64,000 nucleotides of DNA from Devosia sp. XK-2 (GCF_037113415.1 NZ_CP146608.1:1260501-1324500); one strand, 5' to 3'; numbered from the stretch's first letter, positions 34,166 through 43,375 are shown. Notes: generated from the sequence alone by a model not told the origin. Numbers and translations are program-made.

Positions 34166-35476
34166 ATGAAACTCAAGAGCCTTATCCTCGGTTCTGTTGC
34201 TGCCGCTGGTCTCTCGACCGCTGGCTTCGCTGCCGATCTGGGTGTTCTCACCTCGCTCGACGTCTGTGACTCGCTCGGCATCTCCGGCCTGACCATCTCG
34301 TCGGCTGACAATTGCCTGCAGATCACTGGCGGCGTGAAGTACGAATTCAACTGGGGCGACTACCGCGGCGCTTATGTCTATGCCGGTATCCTCGGCGGCG
34401 CCAGCAACCGCGACACCATGGACAACGATGGCGTTTCGCCGTCGGAGCTCGATTGGGAATCGCAGATGGAAGCTTGGCTGAAGTTTGTCGGCACTGCTTC
34501 GTCCGACTTCGGTCCGGCCTCGGTGACCCTGAAGCTTAAGGAAATTCAGGAAACCCGCGTCCAGAACGAAACCCTGATGGCAACTGACGATGCCAAGGCC
34601 CTGACCTTCGACGAAGCCTATGTCTCGGTCGGCGACACCACCACTCTGATGGCTGGTAAGAAGGGCTCGATTGCCAACTTTGGCGACGACGAGCCGTTCA
34701 ACTGGCTCGGTCTTGCCGGTTCCGATTGGGCCGACAAGGGCGTGAAGTGGGATATCCTCAACGGCAACCTCGACACCGGTGGTCACGTGATCCAGGTCGT
34801 CTCGGCTGTTGCTGATGGCGTCACCATCAAGGCCGGTCTCGAAAACCTCGACGACACCCTGCCCGCTTGGGCCGGCACCGCCGTCGGTGTTCTCGAATAC
34901 GCTGGTGAAGGCATCACTGCCCACATCACCGGTCTTGCCGGTGGTATCCTCGACGGTAACGTTGAAGCCTGGTCGGTTCATGCTGGCATGACCGGCACCT
35001 TCGATGCCTTCAAGATCCGCGGCGCCTTTGCTGCGCAGACCGTTGGTGCGACCACTGCCTGGCACGCTCTGCTGTCCGGTCAGGGCACCTTCGACATGTT
35101 CACCATCGCTCTGTCGGGTGAAGCTCTGGGTCAGACCGGCCTGAACACCGACTGGGGCTTCGGCGGCTCCATCGGCGCCACCGTGACCGAAGGCGTGTCG
35201 ATCAACCTCGGCGCCAAGTACTTCGACTCGAACAACGCTGGCGGCCGTGACGGCTACCAGGTCGCTGCTCAGCTCGTTGCTGCTGTCTCCGAGTCGATCA
35301 AGCTGACCGGCGAAGTCGGCGTCTATGGTGATATCACCAACTCGACCTCGGACTTCTACGGCGCTGCCGAACTCGCTTGGGCTCCGGGTGGTGGTTTCAC
35401 CTCCTCGATCAAGGGCGAAGCTCACCAGAACGGTGCCTACAAGGTCACCTTCAAGGCTGCCAAGGAATTCAAGTAA
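34166..35476 (+). CDS. major outer-membrane porin (alphaproteobacterial porin family)
   Basis: A 436-residue protein with a signal peptide at residues 1-22 (GFAAD). The mature protein is a run of alternating amphipathic strands ending in a lysine and phenylalanine (TFKAAKEFK), typical of rhizobial porins of the Porin_2/Omp2 group. It would form a trimeric channel for small solutes. The gene has a strong GGAGG site 8 bases before the ATG, a long leader, and a strong terminator, and its codons look highly optimised (CTG, GGC, GAC, AAG), all pointing to high expression. Upstream in-frame starts fall inside the leader and are not used. Confidence 0.88.
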   Translation: MKLKSLILGSVAAAGLSTAGFAADLGVLTSLDVCDSLGISGLTISSADNCLQITGGVKYEFNWGDYRGAYVYAGILGGASNRDTMDNDGVSPSELDWESQMEAWLKFVGTASSDFGPASVTLKLKEIQETRVQNETLMATDDAKALTFDEAYVSVGDTTTLMAGKKGSIANFGDDEPFNWLGLAGSDWADKGVKWDILNGNLDTGGHVIQVVSAVADGVTIKAGLENLDDTLPAWAGTAVGVLEYAGEGITAHITGLAGGILDGNVEAWSVHAGMTGTFDAFKIRGAFAAQTVGATTAWHALLSGQGTFDMFTIALSGEALGQTGLNTDWGFGGSIGATVTEGVSINLGAKYFDSNNAGGRDGYQVAAQLVAAVSESIKLTGEVGVYGDITNSTSDFYGAAELAWAPGGGFTSSIKGEAHQNGAYKVTFKAAKEFK

Positions 35477-35500
35477 TCCTTGGATTACGTCTGAATTCGG

Positions 35501-35532
35501 AAAGGCCCGGCTCTGCCGGGCCTTTCTTTTTT
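35501..35532 (+). terminator. porin terminator
   Basis: AAAGGCCCGG (35501-35510) and CCGGGCCTTT (35516-35525) with a 5-base loop and then CTTTTTT. It begins 25 bases after the porin stop and is the strongest terminator in the window. Confidence 0.95.
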
Positions 35533-35587
35533 GCTTCGAGCCGTGCCGCAGGCAAATTCGCTCCGGTGGCGTTGCGGCGACCCAATT

Positions 35588-35650
35588 CCTCTCCCCCTCG
35601 GGGAGAGGTGGCTCGGCGAAGCCGAGTCGGTGAGGGGGATTCATCCGTGC
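35588..35650. repeat. CTCTCC/GGAGAGG palindromic repeat, copy 1
   Basis: CCTCTCCCC (35588-35596) pairs with GGGGAGAGG (35600-35608); a second hairpin GCTCGGC-gaa-GCCGAG follows, then GTGAGGGGGATTCATCC. The rest resembles copies at 41905 and 46336. I recall elements of this look in many Hyphomicrobiales genomes. Confidence 0.75.
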
Positions 35651-35778
35651 ATCCCGCATCCGAGAGAATGCTATTCGCCAGTCCGCCCCCTTGCCTCGCT
35701 TCGGGCCTCATTTTCTCTTTGTCCCCGCCTGCAAATCATCTAACCTCTTAAAAATTGTGGTTTTCCAATGGATTCGGG

Positions 35779-38655
35779 ATGATCAGGGACCTCCTCAAGT
35801 GGGTGGCGCCGGGTGTTGTGACAGTCTTGGGCGGCACATTTGCAGCCCTGGCACTCACCACGCCGGGCATGGTGGATAGTCTGGCATCCGAGGGCAGGGC
35901 CGCGCTTCACGCCGCAGGGGTCGATTGGGCACATCTGTCCGTTTCCGGCCGTCAGCTTGCCGTGACCGGCACCACATCCTCCGATAGCGAGCGTGATTTC
36001 GTCCTCGCGCGTCTCGCCGCTCTGCCCGGCATAGCCGCGATCGATCAAACTGTAACCATCGCGCCCTTGGCCGCACCATATAGAGTTAATGTGGCGGTTG
36101 AGAATGGACAGGTAAGTCTTTTTGGAAGCGTTCCAAATGAGGAATTGCGGCAGGTCTTGATGGCGGCGCCCGGCTTGGCTGCCGTGGACCTGCAGATACG
36201 GTCCGGCCAGCCCGATGAGGGCCAATGGCGCGAGGGTGTCGAATTCGCCCTGTCTCAAGCCCGTTTCATCGAATCCGGCGTCTTTGAACTGTCCGGACTG
36301 ACGCTCAGTGCTGTCGGCCGCGCCAATTCCGAACGGGCTTTGGGCCATTTGCGCATGGCGCTGGCCACGCTTCCTCCCGCCATCAATAGCGGAGACATTG
36401 ATCTCGCGCCGGTGCGGGTCCAACCCTACACTTGGCGCGCCGAATATGACGGCGAGCGGATTGCCATTTCCGGCTATGTGCCGGAGGAGCGGGTTGTCGA
36501 ACGGCTGCGGCTTGCCGATGTGGCCGGCGTGCCGATTGCCACGGGCGTCTCGCTGGCCTCGGGTGCGCCGGCCGGCTTCGCCGAGCAGGCCAAGCTCTTG
36601 GTTGAGCAATTGGCGCTGCTTGAGCGAGGCGAAGCGAGCATTGTCGATGGCGTGAGCCACATTTCCGGCGTGCCGGCCAGCATCGAAATTGCCCAAGCCG
36701 TGACCGAGGCCCTGTCCGGCCCCAATTCGATTGTCGACCTGCAGCCGCCGCGCATTTCGGATTATTGGGTCAGCATCAATCGCCAGCCGGGCGATGTGCT
36801 GGTCTTTGATGGCTATGTTCCGGACGAGAAGACCCGGGCCGCTTTCGCGCAATTGGATGGCGCCGATGTCTCCTTTCTGAAATTCGGTGCCGGAGCGCCG
36901 GAGCAATATCATCGCGCCGTCGATTTCGGGCTCGAACTGCTCTCCCATTTGTCCGAAGGTCGCTTCGCATTGGCTGGCAATGCCGTGTCCCTGTCCGGCT
37001 TTGCGCAGTCGCCGACCCATTATCGCGCGATCCAGACGCTGCTCAATAGCGGACTGCCGCAGGGATTGGTGCTGGGCGAGCTGGCCTTCCAGGCACCCCC
37101 GGCGGCCAATTATACCTTCACCGCCCAGCGGGACGCCAATGGCGCTATAACGCTTGGCGGCATGCTGCCAGGCCCGGACGTTGAAACGCGATTGCTGGCT
37201 TTGGCCGGCGCATCGGCGCGCTCGAAGGTCAGCTATGCCTCCGGTGCGGCGCCCGATTTTGTCGCTGCCGCGGAGCAGGCATTGCGTTTCCTGCCGTGGC
37301 TGCGTCAGGGCGCGGTGCATTTCGACGGCGCAGGCTGGACGGTTGAAGGCGAGCCGGCATCGGCAATCGATCAGGGCTCGATCGAGGCCGAATTCGCCGT
37401 GCGCGGCCTGGCGCGGTCAGGCTGGACACTGGCTCTGGCGGCATTGCCACCGCAACCCGTCCTTGCCGATCCCTTCACCTGGTCCGCCGAGCGCCTGCCC
37501 GACCGCAGTTTTCTATTCGCCGGCAACGTTCCGGCTGCGTCGCTACAGCACTATTTTAAGGTCCATGTTGGCGCGCGCAGCACCGATACCAGCCAGCTTG
37601 CCCTTGGCGCGCCGGACAATTTCGCGGTTGAAGCGCGCGCCGCTGTCGACGCCTTGTTGATCCTTGAACAGGGCAGGGTGGCCTTCGATGGTCGCCAATG
37701 GACGCTGACCGGAACCGCCGAAACGGCGGAGGCCCGCGATAACAGCCTGGCCATTGCCAGCATATTGGCGCTCGATGACGTCGCCGGCGTGACCGCGCCC
37801 GCCTCGACCGATAGCGAACCCTATACCTGGTCGGCGACCAAGTCGGCTGAGGGAGCTGTCGTGTTCGCCGGGGCGGTGCCTGCCGAATCGCTGCAGCGCT
37901 TTCTTGCCGTGCGCGGCGGCGGCGCGGTGACCGACAATACCCTCATTCGCCCGAACGCGCCCGACACTTTCGCGCAGGATGTCCTGCAGGCGCTCGATGT
38001 CCTGGCCCTGATTTCCGAGGGCGAGGTGACGTTCGACGGGACGTCCTGGATGGCCAGGGGCAGGGGCGTTAATGTTGCCTCGCAGGCTGAGGCCGAGACG
38101 GTCCTCGGCACGGCCCTGCCGCGCTGGTCGCTGGCCTTGTCCTCATCGACGGCATCGGAACAGGTCGCCCCTGAACCAGAGGCGCGACAGGCCGATATGG
38201 CCTTGTCCGGCAGCGAGGCGCCTGCCGAAGAAGCCCAGCCGGCGGACGCATCCCCGGTTTCCGCTGCGTCGAATTCGGGTTTGTGCGAAGCCAGTCTCGC
38301 CGAGCTCTCGGCCCATAATGCCATTCTGTTCCAGTCGGGCGCGGCGATTATCTCGGCCGGCGCCTCCAGCGAGCTCGACGCCTTTGCCGAGGCGCTCGCG
38401 CTTTGCCCAGGTGTGCCGATCAATGTTGAGGGACATACCGATAGCGACGGCGATGACCAGCGCAACCTGGCCCTGTCTGTGGCGCGGGCCGAAGCCGTGG
38501 TCAATGCGCTGATCGAGCGCGGAATCGCCCCGGAACGGCTCTACGCCATTGGTTATGGGGAGACCCGGCCGGTGGCCGATAATGCCACGACCGACGGCAA
38601 GCGGCAGAACCGGCGCATTGTCGTATCGATACGGAATGCACAAGGGGCGGTTTAG
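35779..38655 (+). CDS. OmpA-family protein with six repeated BON-like modules
   Basis: A 958-residue envelope protein. One membrane helix lies at about residues 10-28. Six modules of about 110-120 residues follow, starting near residues 101, 219, 329, 445, 567 and 683; each opens with an aromatic residue and a V/I-rich strand, then G-x-VP/LP, then a GAP or SGAP turn, and closes with a strand like FDGxxWTxxG. A short acidic linker leads to an OmpA-like domain (about 845-958; NVEGHTDSDGD, then GYGETRP). The OmpA domain should bind peptidoglycan. The repeat function is unknown; the strand pattern recalls BON domains. ATG at 35779 is used. Confidence 0.8.
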   Translation: MIRDLLKWVAPGVVTVLGGTFAALALTTPGMVDSLASEGRAALHAAGVDWAHLSVSGRQLAVTGTTSSDSERDFVLARLAALPGIAAIDQTVTIAPLAAPYRVNVAVENGQVSLFGSVPNEELRQVLMAAPGLAAVDLQIRSGQPDEGQWREGVEFALSQARFIESGVFELSGLTLSAVGRANSERALGHLRMALATLPPAINSGDIDLAPVRVQPYTWRAEYDGERIAISGYVPEERVVERLRLADVAGVPIATGVSLASGAPAGFAEQAKLLVEQLALLERGEASIVDGVSHISGVPASIEIAQAVTEALSGPNSIVDLQPPRISDYWVSINRQPGDVLVFDGYVPDEKTRAAFAQLDGADVSFLKFGAGAPEQYHRAVDFGLELLSHLSEGRFALAGNAVSLSGFAQSPTHYRAIQTLLNSGLPQGLVLGELAFQAPPAANYTFTAQRDANGAITLGGMLPGPDVETRLLALAGASARSKVSYASGAAPDFVAAAEQALRFLPWLRQGAVHFDGAGWTVEGEPASAIDQGSIEAEFAVRGLARSGWTLALAALPPQPVLADPFTWSAERLPDRSFLFAGNVPAASLQHYFKVHVGARSTDTSQLALGAPDNFAVEARAAVDALLILEQGRVAFDGRQWTLTGTAETAEARDNSLAIASILALDDVAGVTAPASTDSEPYTWSATKSAEGAVVFAGAVPAESLQRFLAVRGGGAVTDNTLIRPNAPDTFAQDVLQALDVLALISEGEVTFDGTSWMARGRGVNVASQAEAETVLGTALPRWSLALSSSTASEQVAPEPEARQADMALSGSEAPAEEAQPADASPVSAASNSGLCEASLAELSAHNAILFQSGAAIISAGASSELDAFAEALALCPGVPINVEGHTDSDGDDQRNLALSVARAEAVVNALIERGIAPERLYAIGYGETRPVADNATTDGKRQNRRIVVSIRNAQGAV

Positions 38656-38665
38656 GCCGGCAGCC

Positions 38666-38788
38666 ATGACGTCATTTTGGCCGACATTGCTGTTTCTGGT
38701 CAGCTATTACTGGCCCTTCATGGCCGTCGCGGCGACCATCGGGCTGGTCACGGGTTGGCTGAGCCTGAGCAGTGAGGATCGGCAATGA
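38666..38788 (+). CDS. small single-pass membrane protein
   Basis: A 40-residue open frame (MTSFWPTLLFLVSYYWPFM..., ending SSEDRQ) with one or two hydrophobic stretches over residues 3-33. It begins 10 bases after the OmpA-type gene stop and overlaps the next gene as ATGA. The size and the tight packing support a real gene; I do not recognise the family. Confidence 0.6.
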   Translation: MTSFWPTLLFLVSYYWPFMAVAATIGLVTGWLSLSSEDRQ

Positions 38789-39294
38789 TCCCGGTCCAGC
38801 ATGCTATCGAAATCGCGCTTCTGGTCTTGGTGGCCTATCTTGGTGGCTGCATGCTGGGCTATGCCGCCCATGGCGCCGTTCGGCGCTACGCGGCCCGTCC
38901 GCGCCTGGCTATTGTGCCGGCGCCCGCGGCTCCGCAGGCCACGGAAGCGCCACTGCAGCGGCCACCCGCAAATCGATCGGCCGCGCGCCGTTTGGCCAGC
39001 GCCGTCGAGCGAGCACAGGCCGAGCTCACGCCTGCCGCTGCCCCCGCGCAGATTCGCCCGCCCGACCTGCCGGCGCCGCGTCGCGGCCGGGCCGATAATC
39101 TGCGTGCCATCAAAGGGATAGGGCAAAAAACTGAATCGGCGCTGCATGATCTGGGCATCTATCACTATGACCAGATCGCTGCCTGGACGCCGGCCCATAT
39201 CGATTGGCTCGAAGGCCGCATTGCCCTCAAGGGCCGGATTCGGCGAGAGCAATGGGTCGAGCAGGCCGTGCTCCTGGCGACGGCGATAGCCTAA
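38785..39294 (+). CDS. membrane-anchored helix-hairpin-helix protein
   Basis: A 169-residue protein with an N-terminal membrane helix (residues 7-28), a low-complexity Ala/Pro-rich linker (about 40-95), and a C-terminal domain with an HhH motif (NLRAIKGIGQKTESALHDLGI) like those seen in COG3743 and in some NADH dehydrogenase chain E extensions. HhH domains usually contact nucleic acid, but in such membrane-tethered forms the role is unknown. It is the third gene of the operon with the OmpA-type protein and a 40-residue peptide. Confidence 0.75.
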   Translation: MIPVQHAIEIALLVLVAYLGGCMLGYAAHGAVRRYAARPRLAIVPAPAAPQATEAPLQRPPANRSAARRLASAVERAQAELTPAAAPAQIRPPDLPAPRRGRADNLRAIKGIGQKTESALHDLGIYHYDQIAAWTPAHIDWLEGRIALKGRIRREQWVEQAVLLATAIA

Positions 39295-39301
39295 AGCCGG
39301 G

Positions 39302-40252
39302 TCAGGCTGCGTGGCGGCCGACCTGGCCGGTCTCGAAGACGAACGCGGCAACCGCCTCGATTTCGGCCTGCTGGTCGAACAGCGCCGGCGAGCCTTGGCC
39401 CGCTATGGTCAGCGTAGTGGCATCGGGGCGGCGGCGCACCATTTCATCGAAGGTTTCGCGTCGCAATTGGTCGGTCAATTGCGTCCGCAGCAGCATTAGC
39501 GGTGCGCAGCCGAGCGCCTCGTAAAGTGGCCATTGCGCCACCAGAATGTCGTCAAAACTGATATCCTTGATCTGCTCGATCAAGCGTGGATCGAACAGGG
39601 GCCGGGCCCGCCCGCGCTTGTCGAACCAATGGCTATGCAGCGCCAATGCGTCCAGCTCGACATCGGAATGGCCGGGATAGTCGCCACTCATCATGCGCCG
39701 GAACCCATTGGTTACGGTCCTGGCGCCGCGCAGGGCCTCGACATGCGCTAGATTATTGCGCAGCCGCACAATACCGCGCGAATCCGTAACCGGGCCGGAA
39801 TCGAGCAATATCGTGCCGCCCACCACGAGCGGATGGCGCGTCGCCAGCGCCATGATCACCTGTCCGCCATGGCCCTGGCCGAGCAGAATGGCCCGACCAA
39901 TGCCAAGCGCCATAAGAATGTCCGCGACGTCATCCGCATCGGTCAGTGTGCTATAGGGCGATTTGCGCGGACGGTCGTCGGCGCGGCCGCGCCCGGGCAG
40001 GTCGAGCAAAACAAGGGGCCAGTCACCTGAACCAAGCCGTTGAAAATGGGCAGCAAAAGCCGCGAAATCACTCATGTTGCGGTGATAACCGGCCAGGCAG
40101 ACCAGCGGCAGGCGACCTGCCCTGAAGTCCCCGCGCAGATGCACGGCCGCTCGCGTTCGCGCATCGCTGAGGCAAATACGGGTCACCGGCAGCCCGGCAA
40201 AGGCGGGGTGCGCATCCGGGATCGTGCGTTGGCGGCTGAAAAGCGGCGTCAT
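39302..40252 (-). CDS. alpha/beta-hydrolase-fold protein, probably non-catalytic
   Basis: A 316-residue protein with the fold's sequence landmarks: LPLVCLAGYHRN (oxyanion region), LVLLDLPGRGRAD, and a nucleophile elbow. That elbow reads LLGQGHGG, so the place of the nucleophile (normally Ser in G-x-S-x-G) is Gly. The usual C-terminal GH is also replaced (IAGQGSPALF). It therefore lacks both nucleophile and catalytic His, though the Asp region may remain. It may be a pseudoenzyme. It diverges from dapA and converges on the HhH gene. Confidence 0.75.
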   Translation of the reverse strand: MTPLFSRQRTIPDAHPAFAGLPVTRICLSDARTRAAVHLRGDFRAGRLPLVCLAGYHRNMSDFAAFAAHFQRLGSGDWPLVLLDLPGRGRADDRPRKSPYSTLTDADDVADILMALGIGRAILLGQGHGGQVIMALATRHPLVVGGTILLDSGPVTDSRGIVRLRNNLAHVEALRGARTVTNGFRRMMSGDYPGHSDVELDALALHSHWFDKRGRARPLFDPRLIEQIKDISFDDILVAQWPLYEALGCAPLMLLRTQLTDQLRRETFDEMVRRRPDATTLTIAGQGSPALFDQQAEIEAVAAFVFETGQVGRHAA

Positions 40253-40425
40253 CCCCCCATTTACTGGCCTGGGCGGCCATCAAACAAGGCGTTTCACGCG
40301 CCTTGTGGCCAGACGCTGTTGAAAGTATGGTGCGCCGCGCTTGGCGCTCATCGACGCTAGGCCAATGAGCCAACAAAATCTGTGCCGGCGGAAGGCCCGG
40401 CACCCAATTGAGGAATACCGACAAA

Positions 40426-41301
40426 ATGCTGCGAGGTTCGATTACGGCACTCATCACCCCCATGCGCGATGGGGTCGTGGATGAGAAAGCCTTCGCCAGC
40501 TTTGTCGAATGGCAGCTTGCCGAGGGCACGCATGGCCTGGTGCCGGTTGGTACCACGGGCGAAAGCCCCACGGTCAGCCATGAAGAGCACCGCCGCGTCG
40601 TCGAGATCTGCGTCGAGGTGGCCAATGGCCGCGTGCCTGTCGTGGCCGGGGCCGGGTCGAACTCGACCGCAGAGGCGGTGTCGCTCGCCAAGTTCGCAGA
40701 AAAGACTGGCGCGAATGCCGTGCTTTCGGTCGTGCCCTATTACAACAAGCCCAATCAGGAAGGGCTGTTTCAGCACTTCTCCGCGGTCGCCAGCGCCATC
40801 GACATTCCGGTCATTCTCTATTCCGTGCCCGGCCGTACAGTCGTCGATTTGACCGTGGACACCATCGCCCGCCTGCGCGAAGCCCATACCAATATCATTG
40901 GCGTCAAGGATGCGACGGGCAGCATGGAGCGCGCCACCATGCAGCGCATCAAGCTGGGCAAGGAGTTCATCCTGCTCTCGGGCGATGACAGCACGGCGCT
41001 CGGCTTCAATGCCCATGGCGGCCATGGCTGCATTTCGGTGACCTCGAACGTGGCGCCGGGCCTGTGCGCGCAGATGCAGGAGCTTTCCCTCGCCGGCGAT
41101 TTTGCCGGTGCGCGCGAGATCAATGACAAGCTCGCCTTCCTGCATAAGGACCTGTTCATGGAGCCGAATCCGGCCCCGGCGAAATATGTCGCCAACCGGC
41201 TCAATCTCTGTGCCAATGAAATGCGCCTGCCCCTGACCCCCATCAGCAAGCCGACCCAGGACGCCATGGACTTTGCAATGCGTCACGCAGGTCTTATCTA
41301 G
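40426..41301 (+). CDS. dapA: 4-hydroxy-tetrahydrodipicolinate synthase
   Basis: A 291-residue TIM-barrel enzyme. The Schiff-base lysine is Lys161 in IIGVKDATG, the catalytic tyrosine Tyr132 in LYSVPGRT, and the GTTGESPT motif lies near residue 42. It condenses pyruvate with aspartate semialdehyde, the first committed step towards diaminopimelate and lysine, and so supplies peptidoglycan synthesis. ATG at 40426 has a GAGGAA site; an upstream TTG would add six residues. smpB follows after 5 bases, so dapA-smpB are co-transcribed. Confidence 0.96.
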   Translation: MLRGSITALITPMRDGVVDEKAFASFVEWQLAEGTHGLVPVGTTGESPTVSHEEHRRVVEICVEVANGRVPVVAGAGSNSTAEAVSLAKFAEKTGANAVLSVVPYYNKPNQEGLFQHFSAVASAIDIPVILYSVPGRTVVDLTVDTIARLREAHTNIIGVKDATGSMERATMQRIKLGKEFILLSGDDSTALGFNAHGGHGCISVTSNVAPGLCAQMQELSLAGDFAGAREINDKLAFLHKDLFMEPNPAPAKYVANRLNLCANEMRLPLTPISKPTQDAMDFAMRHAGLI

Positions 41302-41306
41302 GTTCA

Positions 41307-41804
41307 ATGGCAGCCAAGAACGACAAGAGCAAGAATGGATGGATCAGCCACGGACAGGTGGCTGAAAACCGTCGCGCGCGCTTTGATTACGAGATCGGTG
41401 ACACCATCGAGGCCGGCATCGTCCTGACCGGCACCGAGGTCAAGTCGCTGCGCCTGGGCAAGGCGCAGATCGCGGAGTCCTATGCCTCGCCCGAGCGCGG
41501 TGAACTCTGGCTGATCAACGCGCATATCCCCGAATATCTGCAGGCCAATCGCTTCAATCACGAGGAAAAGCGCCCGCGCAAACTCCTCGTCTCCAAAAAG
41601 CAGCTCGCCAAGCTCGACCAGGAAGTGGCCCGCGCTGGCAACACCATCGTGCCGCTCAAGCTCTATTTCAACGATCAGGGCAAGGCCAAGCTGCTGATCG
41701 GCGTCGGCAAGGGCAAGAAGAATTACGACAAGCGCGCCACCAGCCGCGAACGCGACTGGAACCGCGACAAGGCCCGCATCATGAAAGAAGGCGGGCGCGG
41801 TTGA
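41307..41804 (+). CDS. smpB: SsrA-binding protein
   Basis: A 165-residue SmpB with the RNA-binding beta barrel ([12 protein letters not shown], then [19 protein letters not shown]) and a basic C-terminal tail ([14 protein letters not shown]). It delivers tmRNA to stalled ribosomes. The ATG stands 5 bases after the dapA stop. tmRNA itself is not in this window. Confidence 0.97.
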   Translation: MAAKNDKSKNGWISHGQVAENRRARFDYEIGDTIEAGIVLTGTEVKSLRLGKAQIAESYASPERGELWLINAHIPEYLQANRFNHEEKRPRKLLVSKKQLAKLDQEVARAGNTIVPLKLYFNDQGKAKLLIGVGKGKKNYDKRATSRERDWNRDKARIMKEGGRG

Positions 41805-41816
41805 CTTCGCCGACGG

Positions 41817-41889
41817 TTCGCGAAGCGAATGCCAGGCTCCAGTGGAGCCGGGCAAGTCAAGAAGGCCACGAGAGCTACGCTCGAATGGC
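41817..41889 (+). repeat. composite hairpin repeat, copy A
   Basis: TTCGC-gaa-GCGAA (41817-41829), then GGCTCC-AGT-GGAGCC (41835-41849), then GCCAC...ATGGC (41865-41889) enclosing the conserved GAGAGCTACGCTCGA. It is 13 bases after the smpB stop. Related copies lie at 43201 and 52950. Confidence 0.75.
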
Positions 41890-41904
41890 GGTCATACCCC
41901 AATG

Positions 41905-41987
41905 CTCTCCCTCCGCTTGAGGGAGAGGATAGCGTCGCTAGGACCGGCAGGTCCGTAGCAGAGCTGGGTGGGGTGGGTTCATCCGGT
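41905..41987. repeat. CTCTCC/GGAGAGG palindromic repeat, copy 2
   Basis: CTCTCCCTC (41905-41913) pairs with GAGGGAGAG (41919-41927); GTGGGTTCATCC follows as in copy 1. It lies between smpB and the converging NYN gene. Confidence 0.65.
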
Positions 41988-42040
41988 TGCCCCATACGCA
42001 GGCCCGAGGACTGAACGGCATTTTTGGCCGGTCCATTGCG

Positions 42041-42592
42041 CTAGGCCTCGACCGGCTTCTGCACCTGCGGCCGTCCGACCGTTTTGGCGAGTTCCGCGAC
42101 ATCCATGAAGAAGTCGGCCTGGCGCCGCAGGTCATCGGAAATCATGGGGGTCTGCGTGGTCAGCGTCGAAACCACCGTCACCCGCTTGCCCTTGCGCTGC
42201 AGCGCCGCCACCAGCGCTGTGAAATCGCCATCGCCGGAAAACAGCACCAGGTGGTCGTAATAAGGGGCCTGCTCGAGCGCATCCACGGTCAGCTCGATAT
42301 CCATATTGCCCTTCACCTTGCGGCGGCCCATGGAGTCGGTGAATTCCTTGGCCGGCTTGGTCACGACCGTATAGCCATTATAGTCGAGCCAGTCGATCAG
42401 CGGCCGGATCGAGGAATACTCCTGATCCTCGACCAATGCCGTGTAGTAATTGGCCCGCAGCAGATAGGCCCTGGCGTTAAATTCGGTCAAAAGTTTGCGA
42501 TAATCGATATCGATGCCGATTGCCTTGGAGGTGGCATAGAGATTGGCGCCGTCGATGAACAGCGCGATTTTCTCGCGGGGATCAATAGCCAT
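42041..42592 (-). CDS. NYN domain protein (LabA/DUF88 family)
   Basis: A 183-residue PIN-like protein. The acidic metal site is spread over IALFIDGANLY (residue about 9), GNMDIELTVDAL and LFSGDGDFTALV, the pattern of the LabA-type NYN family, which is related to ribonucleases. The function is presumably RNA processing or decay, but this is not established for this group. The ATG at 42592 (MAIDPREK) is preferred over one three codons upstream. It is divergent from rpoZ with a 227-base gap. Confidence 0.88.
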   Translation of the reverse strand: MAIDPREKIALFIDGANLYATSKAIGIDIDYRKLLTEFNARAYLLRANYYTALVEDQEYSSIRPLIDWLDYNGYTVVTKPAKEFTDSMGRRKVKGNMDIELTVDALEQAPYYDHLVLFSGDGDFTALVAALQRKGKRVTVVSTLTTQTPMISDDLRRQADFFMDVAELAKTVGRPQVQKPVEA

Positions 42593-42757
42593 GATGAACA
42601 CTCCCTAGGGGCAGGGGACTGCCGCGCTTGCAAAGCCGTCAAAGACGGTCACTTAAATAAATTCCGCCGAGACCTTTAAAATCTTAAGTTCGGTATTCGC
42701 ACATTTGAACGCCTGCGTAAAGCAGCCGCTTTTGGCTCCGGTAGGGCCCATCAAGCC

Positions 42758-42786
42758 TTGTCATGAGCCGCACCATCGTGTATTGC
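42758..42786 (+). promoter_or_regulatory. rpoZ promoter candidate
   Basis: TTGTCA (42758-42763), a 17-base spacer and TATTGC (42781-42786). It would give a leader of about 27 bases to the GTG start at 42820. Confidence 0.4.
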
Positions 42787-42819
42787 GGCCCTTCATTCCC
42801 CCAAAGTGTGGAGACGTCT

Positions 42820-43188
42820 GTGGCACGCGTCACCGTTGAAGACTGCATTGAAAAGGTCGAAAACAGATTCGATCTCGTCCTCATGGCCGCCCATCGCGCG
42901 CGCATGATTTCCTCCGGCGCCCAGATCACGGTTCCGCGCGACAATGACAAGAATCCTGTCGTTGCCCTGCGCGAAATCGGCGACGCCACCATTTCGCCCG
43001 AAGACCTGCACGAGGATCTGATCCATTCGCTGCAGAAATATGTCGAGGTCGACGAGCCCGAAACCAGCGCTGCACCGATGATCGAAAGCGCCGGCGACGA
43101 CGACGCGATCAATTTCGACACCATCAGCGAAGAAGAGCTGCTGCGCGGTATCGAGAGCCTGGCTCCGCCGGAACGCCGCGACGACTAG
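42820..43188 (+). CDS. rpoZ: RNA polymerase omega subunit
   Basis: A 122-residue omega subunit ([30 protein letters not shown]). It stabilises the beta' subunit and in many proteobacteria helps form a ppGpp site. The start is GTG at 42820 because homologues begin MARVTVEDC and GGAG lies 6 bases before it; an ATG at 42763 would overlap the promoter candidate. The C-terminal half is acidic. It precedes rsh, the usual neighbour, with a repeat and a terminator between them. Confidence 0.95.
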   Translation: MARVTVEDCIEKVENRFDLVLMAAHRARMISSGAQITVPRDNDKNPVVALREIGDATISPEDLHEDLIHSLQKYVEVDEPETSAAPMIESAGDDDAINFDTISEEELLRGIESLAPPERRDD

Positions 43189-43200
43189 GCCGCGTCCTGC

Positions 43201-43334
43201 AAATCGCTCCGGCGGAGCGATTTGAGCGGACTAGGCCAAGAGACTTCGAGACGTGCCATGGGCAAAATCGTCCCGGTGGGACGATTTTAGGCGAGAAGGC
43301 CACGAAAGCTAGCTTGAGTGGCAGCTCGAATGGC
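43201..43334 (+). repeat. composite hairpin repeat, copy B (two units)
   Basis: Unit 1: AAATCGCTCC-GGC-GGAGCGATTT (43201-43223). Unit 2: AAAATCGTCCC-GGT-GGGACGATTTT (43264-43288), then AGGCGAGAAG and the conserved GCCAC...GTGGC stem (43299-43322). It starts 13 bases after the rpoZ stop. Confidence 0.8.
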
Positions 43335-43375
43335 ATGCACCGGTCTTGCGGCGTACGTCGATCTCAATATATCAG

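Noticed and set aside
34163-35659. 498-codon open frame antisense to the porin
   Set aside because: The porin on the plus strand has a signal peptide, strong ribosome site and terminator; the reverse frame has none.
35740-37320. 526-codon open frame antisense to the OmpA-type gene
   Set aside because: Shadow; the plus-strand repeats and OmpA domain are clear protein-coding signals.
35779-38655. Direct-repeat array such as CRISPR
   Set aside because: The repeats are protein modules of about 110-120 residues that diverge at DNA level; there are no short identical repeats with spacers.
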